Positions 6,598 to 13,123 of a stretch of 18,855 nt of DNA are shown here, in pieces. Source of the stretch: CAZFBA01 sp964517135 (GTDB lineage: Bacteria; Cyanobacteriota; Vampirovibrionia; JBFMGH01); the NCBI GenBank assembly GCA_964517135.1, contig CAZFBA010000056.1:1-18855 (forward strand). The letters are read 5' to 3'. The position numbers and the translations under genes are program-made. The notes under the pieces were generated by a model. The model did not search any database. It was not told the origin of the DNA and was given only the letters and a program-made list of their open reading frames with translations. Positions within the stretch are counted from its first letter, which is position 1. Each line of letters starts with the position of its first letter.

Positions 6598-6638
6598 GGG
6601 TTTCAGTGCGCCGGGCGCAGCCCGGCGCACTGAAACCC
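6598..6638. repeat. Perfect 18-bp palindrome in repeat B2
   Basis: GGGTTTCAGTGCGCCGGG (6598-6615), loop CGCAG, exact complement CCCGGCGCACTGAAACCC (6621-6638). It begins directly after CTAAAGGA, the same context that precedes the GGGTTTGTTTGC block in B1. A different GGGTTT-led sequence has therefore been placed after the same flank. Confidence 0.85.
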
Positions 6639-6723
6639 TACCCCTGAGGGTGGGTGGGCGGGCCCTGAGCGGCCGAAGGCCGCTGAACCTCTCCAGTGGT
6701 GCTCACAACAAACGTAACAAAAA

Positions 6724-7503
6724 CTATCCTTTTCTAAAAACATAAAAGAAATTAGTATTATAATATTCATTTTTATGCGAAACTGGTAACTGTATTGACG
6801 TTTGGGTTACCCACAAAGGAAAAGGTAGCCAGAACCCTTTCATAAACCCTTCAAGATACTTAAAACCCTGTGATTCAATGTATTCCCTGAATTCTGCAAA
6901 AGTCCAGTTGTTAATATGATCCTGATGAGGTCCTTTTTTCTTGTATTTATAACAATAATTGTTGGGTATGCTGCAAATAAGAATGCTTCCAGGTTTTGAT
7001 ATGCGCTTTATTTCTTCTATAGCTTTATTTATCTCTGGTATGTGTTCAAAACATTCTGTTGATAATATCATCGTTACAGAATTATCTTCTAAAGGTATAT
7101 TTGTTGCAGAAGCCAGACAAATATTAAGTGCAGAAGTATCTTTCTTTTTCATTATTTTAGATAAATGAAAATCCATTAACTTTATATCGATAGCGTTATA
7201 GACTAATTGCCTGGGTATATACTTACTTAAAGACATATCTCCACAACCAATGTCAATAATAACTGAGTTCTGTTGGGCATATTTCTTAATCCATTTACTG
7301 ACTTCAACTTCTATAAAACCATCAACAAGAAAAAAATTCCTAAGCTCAATATATTTAAGTATTATGGCTCTTCCTATTTCTTTATAAAGTGGCCTGGATT
7401 TATAAAAAGCTTCTTGTTTTTCATATTGATCGGACAATTCATCCACACACGGTATCGCATAACCGGCAATAGATGCTCTTTTATTAACTTTCCAGTTAAG
7501 CAT
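6724..7503 (-). CDS. Class I SAM-dependent methyltransferase
   Basis: This 259-aa protein has a Rossmann methyltransferase core. Motif I is VIIDIGCGDMSLSKYI (81-96), with the acidic residue and glycines that bind S-adenosylmethionine. NAIDIKLM (103-110) carries the Asp after strand 2, ASATNIPLEDNSVTMILST (131-149) covers motifs II and III, and CFEHIPEINKAIEEIKRISK (151-170) is the typical Methyltransf_11 segment. The N-terminal 80 residues, rich in Tyr and Lys, may hold the substrate-recognition part. The substrate is unknown. An AAAGGA site 8 nt before the ATG supports the start. The gene follows the ZIP gene by 34 nt and is probably co-transcribed. Its stop lies about 10 nt from the end of repeat B2, so the 3' end may have been trimmed, although the length is normal. 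Confidence 0.85.
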   Translation of the reverse strand: MLNWKVNKRASIAGYAIPCVDELSDQYEKQEAFYKSRPLYKEIGRAIILKYIELRNFFLVDGFIEVEVSKWIKKYAQQNSVIIDIGCGDMSLSKYIPRQLVYNAIDIKLMDFHLSKIMKKKDTSALNICLASATNIPLEDNSVTMILSTECFEHIPEINKAIEEIKRISKPGSILICSIPNNYCYKYKKKGPHQDHINNWTFAEFREYIESQGFKYLEGFMKGFWLPFPLWVTQTSIQLPVSHKNEYYNTNFFYVFRKG

Positions 7504-7537
7504 TTTATAAATCCTTTATGGGTATGCAGCAAATATA

Positions 7538-8350
7538 CTAACCCAGAGCTACATCAAGCGTCATCATAACTGAAAAACCTACAATAAAGAAAAATGTAGC
7601 CAGGTCAGTATTACCTGACCGCTGCGACTCAGGCACCAGCTCTTCTATAACAACAAATATCATCGCTCCGGCTGCAAAAGCCAGCGCATAAGGCAATATT
7701 GGCTGGGCTATTATAACCGCTAAAGCCCCTATAACAGCTGCTGCAGGCTCTACAGCACCTGAAAGCTGACCCATATTAAAAGCCTTTGAAGGCGATACCC
7801 CTTCTCTCCTCAGTGGAACAGATACAGCCGTCCCCTCCGGGAAATTCTGAATGCCAATACCAATCGCAAGTGCAACAGCTCCTGCCAGGCTGGCTTCAGG
7901 ATAATGAACAGCTGCTGCCCCAAAAGCTACACCCACAGCAAGCCCCTCAGGTATGTTATGAATAGTCATAGCAAGCATCAGTAATACACTTCTTCTTAAG
8001 TTAGTCGGCGGCCCCTCTGCTTCACTTCTCGGAAACCCTATATGAACGTGAGGCAAAACCTTATCTACTAAAATTAAAAACCCACAACCCAGCAGAAAAC
8101 CTGTAAGAGCAGGTACCCATGACGGCAACGCTTTTCCTTCAGACATTTCTATGGCCGGGGCCAGCAAAGACCAGTAACTGGCAGCAATCATAACCCCGCC
8201 TGCAAAGCCAAGCATTCCGTCAAGCACTTTCTGGTTAACTTCTTTAAAGAAAAACACTAGGCCAGCACCGGCGGCAGTCATACCCCAGGTAAACATACCT
8301 GCTATTAAAGCCTGCCAGACAGGGTTTAAATTCAAAAACCACTCAAACAT
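7538..8350 (-). CDS. ZIP-family divalent metal transporter (ZupT/GufA-like)
   Basis: This 270-aa inner-membrane protein has about eight hydrophobic segments. The two ZIP signature helices are explicit: HNIPEGLAVG (131-140) and QNFPEGTAVS (168-177), which line the binuclear metal site. Supporting features are SGAVEP (197-202) in the next helix, IEELVPE (235-241) near the C-terminus, and a short loop with HVH (101-103) before the signature. ZIP proteins of this branch import Zn2+ and often Fe2+ or Mn2+ into the cytoplasm; which metal is used here cannot be read from the sequence. The ATG is followed immediately by coding sequence that fits the family start. The upstream site (AAGAG) is weak. 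The protein is full-length with no disrupted signature. Confidence 0.92.
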   Translation of the reverse strand: MFEWFLNLNPVWQALIAGMFTWGMTAAGAGLVFFFKEVNQKVLDGMLGFAGGVMIAASYWSLLAPAIEMSEGKALPSWVPALTGFLLGCGFLILVDKVLPHVHIGFPRSEAEGPPTNLRRSVLLMLAMTIHNIPEGLAVGVAFGAAAVHYPEASLAGAVALAIGIGIQNFPEGTAVSVPLRREGVSPSKAFNMGQLSGAVEPAAAVIGALAVIIAQPILPYALAFAAGAMIFVVIEELVPESQRSGNTDLATFFFIVGFSVMMTLDVALG

Positions 8351-8473
8351 AATTTAAACTCTTATCAATTATTATTCTTATTAATTTAAATAAATTATAT
8401 TAAAAACTCTCTGACAAGTAAATCATAAAGAATAATTAACCGGCAGGTTATTAAACAAAAGGCTTCAGGGATT

Positions 8474-9295
8474 TTATACCCACGCATGCAGCATCACCGG
8501 GCAGCCAGCTATTTTAGCTATACCTTTTGTTTTAATATTATAATCAGGGGCTATTTGCTTCAGGTATTCAGTTATTTTCGGAGCATGATCTGCTTCATGA
8601 TAGGTGGTAATAGCTATTCTGGGCAAGTTTGCGGCTATTGTTTCCCGGCAGCCATCAAGCATCTTAAGTTCAAAGCCCTCAAGGTCAGCCTTAATAAAGG
8701 TCAAAGGAAGGTTTCTATCATAAAATAAACTGTCAATAGTTTTCAGTTCAACTTTTTTCAGATCAGTATTGTCTATATCTGCTTGCCCTGTGGAAAGCTC
8801 ATTATTTTTTATGGCTGCTATGCCCTCAGAATCAGAGGCTGCTGCCTGTATGATTTCAACATGATCACTGCCGGCAAAGGTTTTCTGCATTGATTTTATA
8901 AAAACCGGCAGAGGCTCAAGAGCATAAGCCTTTTTACACCTGTTCATGATTACGTATGTAAATATACCTTCAGCGGCCCCGCAGTCAAGCACTATATCAT
9001 CAGTATTAACAGTAGTTTCAGGTATTTCATAATAGTGCCAGTTATTCTTATCAAATATTTCACCGCTAAAACCATACAAACACCTTAAAGACACTTCTTT
9101 TGGCCAGTATAAAGGTTCTTTAAAGCCTTTATAATATACAAGGTAATATTCTTCTTCTTCAATAATGTTATGTATACTTTGTTTTCCTGTTTTGTGATGG
9201 CCTGGTTTGAATACCTGATAGAGTATCTCCGCAGCCGAAACATTATTTTTAGGCCCTTTTAACCAGTGAGAGAATATCTGCAATCTTTTATTCAT
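8474..9295 (-). CDS. FkbM-family methyltransferase
   Basis: This 273-aa protein has a C-terminal FkbM domain. Residues 101-113 (IVLDCGAAEGIFT) are the SAM-binding motif I, and ALEPLPVFIKSMQKTF (125-140) contains the Glu that contacts the ribose. VELKTIDSL (182-190) and FIKADLEGFELKMLDG (200-215) form the diagnostic FkbM core. FkbM enzymes mostly O-methylate sugars, polyketides or related secondary products. The first about 95 residues are not part of the usual domain and may bind the substrate. The start lies 2 nt after the stop of the upstream methyltransferase gene, and the ribosome-binding site (GGAG) is inside that gene, so the two are translationally linked. The pair could be the end of a glycan-modification locus, but no glycosyltransferase is in this window. 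Confidence 0.88.
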   Translation of the reverse strand: MNKRLQIFSHWLKGPKNNVSAAEILYQVFKPGHHKTGKQSIHNIIEEEEYYLVYYKGFKEPLYWPKEVSLRCLYGFSGEIFDKNNWHYYEIPETTVNTDDIVLDCGAAEGIFTYVIMNRCKKAYALEPLPVFIKSMQKTFAGSDHVEIIQAAASDSEGIAAIKNNELSTGQADIDNTDLKKVELKTIDSLFYDRNLPLTFIKADLEGFELKMLDGCRETIAANLPRIAITTYHEADHAPKITEYLKQIAPDYNIKTKGIAKIAGCPVMLHAWV

Positions 9296-9297
9296 CT

Positions 9298-10080
9298 TTA
9301 TCGCTCCGGTGAGGGATTATTAATCTGAAAAACACTAAAAATCTCTTTAGAAAGGCTGACCCGGTCAAGTAAATTATTCAAAGGAGTATTAATCATGAGT
9401 GTTTTAAAGCCTTGTTTCTGCATTAGATCAGCAAGATTGTTATGATTATAATAAAAATAATGTTGATACCCGCCTTGAGCGGCAGAAAAAAACTTTTTAT
9501 AGTTACCTTTAAGCAGACGAGCTTTGTAATATTTACCGTTAGGGACATTTATAACCAGCAAGCCGCCAGGCTTTAAGAGTTTCTTAAACTCATTAACCTT
9601 ATCAACTGGATCAGGAAAATGCTCAAAAACATGCTTTAAAGCAACAACCTGATAGGTCTCTCCGGTTTCAATAAGCTCTGAAAGGTCTTTGCAGTAAGCC
9701 TCATAACCCTGCTCGTTACATCTATTAACTGCATACTCGCTGATGTCAGTCCCAACAGGATGCCAGCCCTTTAACCCGGCCGCTTCCAGGAAATACCCCA
9801 CAGAACAGCCTATTTCCAGAAGGTTTTCTTTTCTGTCAATAAATTTTTCTATATAAGACAACTGCTCCAGAGATTTATTGATCCTGCGTCTGCGTTTTTT
9901 CTCATAACCTCCCTCAAAATAAGAGCTGTCATCATAGTTTGTGGGGTCCTGCTCTGGAAAAATCCTCCATATTAGCGAGCACTCCGGGCAACGAACAAAC
10001 CTGACTTCGCCATTACTTACAAAATCAATACCTTCAGGGTGATTATCGCAAATAATACAGTTTTCAGAAAGTTTTACCAT
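9298..10080 (-). CDS. SAM-dependent methyltransferase with N-terminal zinc-ribbon-like motif
   Basis: This 260-aa protein has four cysteines near the N-terminus, Cys8-X2-Cys11 and Cys31-X2-Cys34, which would form a zinc ribbon. A methyltransferase core follows: LLEIGCSVGYFLEAAGLKGW (87-106) is motif I, VGTDISEYAVNRC is the strand-2 acidic loop, and LKHVFEHFPDPVDKVNEFKK with LLKPGGLLVINVPNG is the Methyltransf_23 signature. C-methyltransferases acting on nucleotide-activated deoxysugars have a similar N-terminal Cys motif, but they normally carry a further C-terminal domain that is missing here. A sugar or lipid substrate is plausible but not proven. It is the first gene of a two-gene unit with the FkbM gene. 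Confidence 0.85.
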   Translation of the reverse strand: MVKLSENCIICDNHPEGIDFVSNGEVRFVRCPECSLIWRIFPEQDPTNYDDSSYFEGGYEKKRRRRINKSLEQLSYIEKFIDRKENLLEIGCSVGYFLEAAGLKGWHPVGTDISEYAVNRCNEQGYEAYCKDLSELIETGETYQVVALKHVFEHFPDPVDKVNEFKKLLKPGGLLVINVPNGKYYKARLLKGNYKKFFSAAQGGYQHYFYYNHNNLADLMQKQGFKTLMINTPLNNLLDRVSLSKEIFSVFQINNPSPER

Positions 10081-10408
10081 TTATCAACCTGATGCCTGCT
10101 ACAAATTGAGTCACTTAATGCTACTATTAAGCTGCACTAATCCATAAATTATAATATAACCTGACTCTATTACCAAAAACATTGAAGACAAACTTAACAA
10201 TAGATAGAATGCACAAATTTAATTTAGTTGCCGTCAAAAGTCAACTGATTCCAGAGATAGAGGGTAGGGTTAATGAATCAGGTGAATGTTATGCCCTGAA
10301 AACAAACTAATATTTAAGATCAGTTATGAAAAACTTAAATTATATATTTGAATCCTGAAGGTGTTTGATATAAATTCTTAAAAGAAATGATGATAAAGGA
10401 GTACTGCC
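10081..10408. other. Intergenic region between divergent genes, with repeat C1 and a possible lysS promoter
   Basis: No coding sequence is seen. Positions 10227-10272 are a copy of repeat C. Nearer lysS, TTGAAT (10348-10353) and TATAAA (10369-10374) could be a promoter, although the 15-nt spacer is short. No T-box or lysine-riboswitch signature was recognised. Confidence 0.4.
10227..10272 (-). repeat. Short dispersed repeat C, copy 1
   Basis: Read on the minus strand, this segment starts TAACCCTACCCTCTATCTCT and continues with an ATCAGTTGACTTTTGA core. It aligns with 18741-18786 at roughly four of five positions. Confidence 0.65.
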
Positions 10409-11887
10409 TTGACTACTGTGGAAACTTCAAGAATTAAAGAAGCTAGAATCAACAAAATAAAAGAACTTCGAGAAAAAAATATTGACCCTTATCCATATTT
10501 TTTCGATAAAAACATAAGCGCAGCAAGCCTTCAAGAAAAATATAAGGATCTTGCAGCAGGTGAAGAAACAGAAGACACCTACAATGTAGCCGGGCGCATT
10601 ATGGCAATGAGAAATTCAGGTATGTTCATGGATGTCATGGACGATACAGGAAAGGTTCAGCTATTTTGCCATAAACAGAATCTGGGCGACGAGCGCTTTA
10701 AAGAGCTAAAACTCTTTGATACAGGAGATATTATCGGCGCAACAGGAACAATAAGACGTACACCCCGTGGAGAACTCAGCATTAAAGTCACTGACTATAC
10801 AATGCTTTCTAAAAGTATTCAGCCCCTGCCAGAAAAATTTCACGGATTGACCGATAAAGAACTCCGATACAGACAGCGCTATCTGGATATGATTATGAAC
10901 CCTGACGTAAGGGCTACACTGAAGCTTAGAAGCGAAATAATACAACATATCAGAACTTTCCTTATTCAAAAAGGATTTCTTGAAGTTGAAACACCTATGC
11001 TTCAGATTATCGCCGGAGGAGCCGCTGCAAGACCCTTTATAACCCACCATAATACACTTGATATAGATATGTACTTGAGAATAGCTCCTGAACTCTATCT
11101 AAAACGCTTGATAGTAGGTGGACTCTCAGAAAAAATCTTTGAAATTAACCGCAACTTTAGAAACGAAGGCATATCATACAAGCATAACCCTGAATTCACA
11201 ATGATGGAACTTTATCAGGCGTATGTTGACTATAACGAAATGATGACAATTACTGAAGAAATCGTAGTATATGCTGCAGAAAAAACCCTGGGAACCCTCA
11301 AAATTAAATATGGTGACAATGAAATAAACCTCTCACCACCCTGGAAAAGAATTAAAATGCTGGATATACTTAAAGAATATACTAACATTGACTTCAACGA
11401 TTTAAATACCCCTGAACTTGCTCAAAAAGCCGCTAAAGAACTTGGCATCGAAGTTACTGAAAACGACTCCTGGGGCAAAGTCATCGATAAAGTCTTTGAA
11501 GAAAAAGTCGAACCCCACCTTATTCAACCCGTTCATATCATAGACTATCCACTTGAAATCTCACCACTGTCTAAAAAACACCGCCACGACAGCAGACTCG
11601 TTGAACGATTTGAAACAAGAATTAATGGCTGGGAAATAGCTAACGCATTCTCTGAACTCACTGACCCGCTTGACCAGAGAGAAAGATTCGAACAACAACT
11701 CGCTGAAAGACAAAGTGGCGATGAAGAAGCCCACCAGCTTGACGAAGACTATATTAATGCACTGGAATACGGCATGCCGCCATCCGGAGGCCTGGGAATA
11801 GGCATCGATAGACTGATAATGATACTGACAAACTCTCCGAGCATCAGAGATGTCATAGCCTTCCCTACTTTGCGTCCAAAAGAATAA
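10409..11887 (+). CDS. lysS: Lysyl-tRNA synthetase, class II
   Basis: This 492-aa protein is the full expected length. The N-terminal OB-fold anticodon-binding domain spans about 55-135, including VAGRIMAMRNSGMFMDV. The class II catalytic domain follows: motif 1 in KGFLEVETPML (188-198), the AGGAAARPFITHHN loop (202-215), motif 2 in FEINRNFRNEGIS (244-256) followed by HNPEFTMMELY, and motif 3 in GLGIGIDRLIMIL (461-473). It charges tRNA-Lys in the cytoplasm. The start codon is TTG at 10409, supported by AAAGGAG ending 7 nt before it. The residue before the GGAAARPF loop is Ala where Pro is usual, which I judge neutral. The gene is followed after 12 nt by a co-directional gene of unknown function. 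Confidence 0.97.
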   Translation: MTTVETSRIKEARINKIKELREKNIDPYPYFFDKNISAASLQEKYKDLAAGEETEDTYNVAGRIMAMRNSGMFMDVMDDTGKVQLFCHKQNLGDERFKELKLFDTGDIIGATGTIRRTPRGELSIKVTDYTMLSKSIQPLPEKFHGLTDKELRYRQRYLDMIMNPDVRATLKLRSEIIQHIRTFLIQKGFLEVETPMLQIIAGGAAARPFITHHNTLDIDMYLRIAPELYLKRLIVGGLSEKIFEINRNFRNEGISYKHNPEFTMMELYQAYVDYNEMMTITEEIVVYAAEKTLGTLKIKYGDNEINLSPPWKRIKMLDILKEYTNIDFNDLNTPELAQKAAKELGIEVTENDSWGKVIDKVFEEKVEPHLIQPVHIIDYPLEISPLSKKHRHDSRLVERFETRINGWEIANAFSELTDPLDQRERFEQQLAERQSGDEEAHQLDEDYINALEYGMPPSGGLGIGIDRLIMILTNSPSIRDVIAFPTLRPKE

Positions 11888-11899
11888 TTAGAGGTATTT

Positions 11900-12598
11900 A
11901 TGGGATTAGATGTATGTATTAGCCCGATAAAAGCAACAATAGGCTCAATAGAAGATTATGAATCAGAAAACCAGTACCAGCAGGAACTGATAATAATAGA
12001 AAACCTTATTGCACTTATTCAGGCAAAAATTAAAGAACAAACAGGCAAAACCATAACCTGGAACGAAGAAGAAATAGAACCCGACAAAGAAGAAAATATA
12101 GAACTTTTTTGCGAACGTCTCGGCAACTACAGCGTTTTGCACCACTTAAGACGATATGCAGCCTTTATTGACAAAACAAATGCACCACCTGAAACACCCT
12201 GTGAGCTCGAAGAAGCAGCCAATGATGAAATACTTCTTGAGGTCTATGACGGAGAAACCAGGACACAATTCCCTCATCTTATTGATCATTCTGATTGTGA
12301 CGGTTATTACATACCCTGCAGCTTCGAAAAACCCCTCTGGATAAAACCTTCAGAAATTGGCATGGATCAGGATGATGACGAAATGTTAATATCTGCCGGA
12401 TCATCAAAAAAATTGCTCGAAGAATTAACAATACTGAATAATTACCTGCAAATAGATACTGATGAAATCAGTAACCTCGAAGAATTTGCCACAAGAATAG
12501 CCAGCGATAAATGGGAATTTGTCAAATGGAGCTGGGCAGTTCTCTATTATATGTGCGTTAACAGCATTAAATTCAGGCAACCAATGATATTTTGCTAA
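11900..12598 (+). CDS. Conserved-looking hypothetical protein co-transcribed with lysS
   Basis: This 232-aa acidic, soluble protein has no signal peptide or membrane segment. An N-terminal helical region (20-70) is rich in Glu and Lys. Then come NYSVLHHLRRYAA (76-88), the distinctive FPHLIDHSDCDGYYIPC (124-140), the turn ISAGSSKKLLEEL (164-176) and a Trp-rich C-terminus, KWEFVKWSWAVLYYM (204-218), ending PMIFC. The middle pattern resembles a recurrent family of uncharacterised bacterial proteins, but I cannot attach a function. The His/Asp/Cys cluster at 126-140 could be metal-binding or structural. A GAGG site 6-7 nt before the ATG supports the start. The 12-nt gap after lysS implies one transcript. 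A role in translation is only a guess from position. Confidence 0.8.
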   Translation: MGLDVCISPIKATIGSIEDYESENQYQQELIIIENLIALIQAKIKEQTGKTITWNEEEIEPDKEENIELFCERLGNYSVLHHLRRYAAFIDKTNAPPETPCELEEAANDEILLEVYDGETRTQFPHLIDHSDCDGYYIPCSFEKPLWIKPSEIGMDQDDDEMLISAGSSKKLLEELTILNNYLQIDTDEISNLEEFATRIASDKWEFVKWSWAVLYYMCVNSIKFRQPMIFC

Positions 12599-12687
12599 CC
12601 TTCAAAAATTTTAAATCTGAAGATATGGGCTGAACGAGCAGTCAAACACCTGCGGAGAAAGATCACAAGAAATCACTCAATACCCCG

Positions 12688-12752
12688 GAGATAGCCTGCT
12701 TTGCAGGCAAAAGAGGCTTTACCCCTTTATATAGTCAAGTGCCAGTCATGGC
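12688..12752 (-). repeat. Mosaic repeat E, an inverted partial copy of the B1 left part
   Basis: On the minus strand this reads ATAAAGGGG, then TTGCCTGCAAAGCAGGCTAT, matching B1 at 4556-4600. The GCCTGC/GCAGGC stem is intact here (12694-12708). The preceding stem, perfect in B1, is degraded. A small TGCCA/TGGCA hairpin follows on the plus strand. Confidence 0.65.
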
Positions 12753-12754
12753 AA

Positions 12755-12800
12755 GGGTTTTAAAAATCGAAAATCTTTTAACCTCTGTAATGATCTTTAA
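12755..12800 (-). repeat. Short dispersed repeat D, copy 1
   Basis: Read on the minus strand it runs from TTAAAGATCA to a TTTTCGATTTTTAAAACCC-like end, and matches 18800-18845 in order. It directly abuts repeat E on one side and lies close to A3 on the other, so the intergenic space is a tandem of different repeat modules. Confidence 0.65.
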
Positions 12801-12814
12801 ATTAATAAGTTAAT

Positions 12815-13031
12815 GGAATCTCTGATTAATTACGGAAATACTTATTCCAGCAAGACACCAATTTCTTGAATCTGAGAACTTTTAAGTTATTCAGAAAGCT
12901 CTTATACCATTCCACGTAAATAATTAAAATCTGCTAATAGAATTCAGTAGGGTGTTTTTGCCCGCTGTGCGGGCAAAAACACCCGGCCTCTATAATCTGG
13001 AATCTATACATTACTTTCAAGGATCAGTATA
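12815..13031 (+). repeat. Dispersed mosaic repeat, family A, copy 3 (right half inverted)
   Basis: The left part, 12815-12900, follows A1 and A2 in the same orientation (CTCTGATTAATTA, CCAGCAAGACACCAATTTCT). From 12904 the order and strand are reversed: 12904-12927 is the reverse complement of A1 207-230, and 12985-13031 is the reverse complement of A1 143-189 with one mismatch. Between these two blocks lies a palindrome (12950-12984), where A1 has only a short plain sequence. It ends about 90 nt before the next gene and may supply its promoter region. Confidence 0.85.
12950..12984. repeat. Perfect palindromic module inside repeat A3
   Basis: GGGTGTTTTTGCCCGC (12950-12965), loop TGT, exact complement ending AAAAACACCC (12969-12984). 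On the minus strand its apex reads CGCACAGCG, identical to the A1 palindrome apex, although the arms differ. No T-tract follows in the + orientation. Confidence 0.85.
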
Positions 13032-13123
13032 ATAACTAAATACACCGAAAGATAATGTAATTATTCTTGAATTTTTAGGAACAGTATCCTTAGAAAGTGC
13101 TTTAAGTATGATAAAATTCAAAA

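Larger units (their letters stand above)
6326..6712 (+). repeat. GC-rich mosaic repeat, family B, copy 2 (contains a DnaA box and three palindromes)
   Basis: It shares with B1 the blocks GGGGTCATGTTTGC (6404-6417), GGGTTTGTTTGCTTATCCAC (from 6452), TAAATCAGTATCCAG (6544-6558) and the tail AGTGG-GCTCACA. It has the same exact DnaA box, TTATCCACA at 6464-6472. Between shared blocks the palindromes differ from those of B1: GTGCG/CGCAC (6326-6339), CTCAAG/CTTGAG (6375-6396), the long 6504-6540 and 6598-6638 stems, and AGCGGCC-GAA-GGCCGCT (6668-6684). B1 and B2 have the same orientation and bracket higBA. Confidence 0.85.

Noticed and set aside
6098..6745. 145- and 61-codon plus-strand frames over repeat B2
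   Set aside because: They consist largely of palindromes and repeat blocks, have no SD, and do not match the B1 frame across the shared blocks.
10280..10408. T-box or lysine riboswitch upstream of lysS
   Set aside because: No AGGGTGG-type antiterminator, no leader terminator and no conserved lysine-riboswitch core could be seen; the GAGGGTAGGG at 10258-10267 belongs to repeat C.
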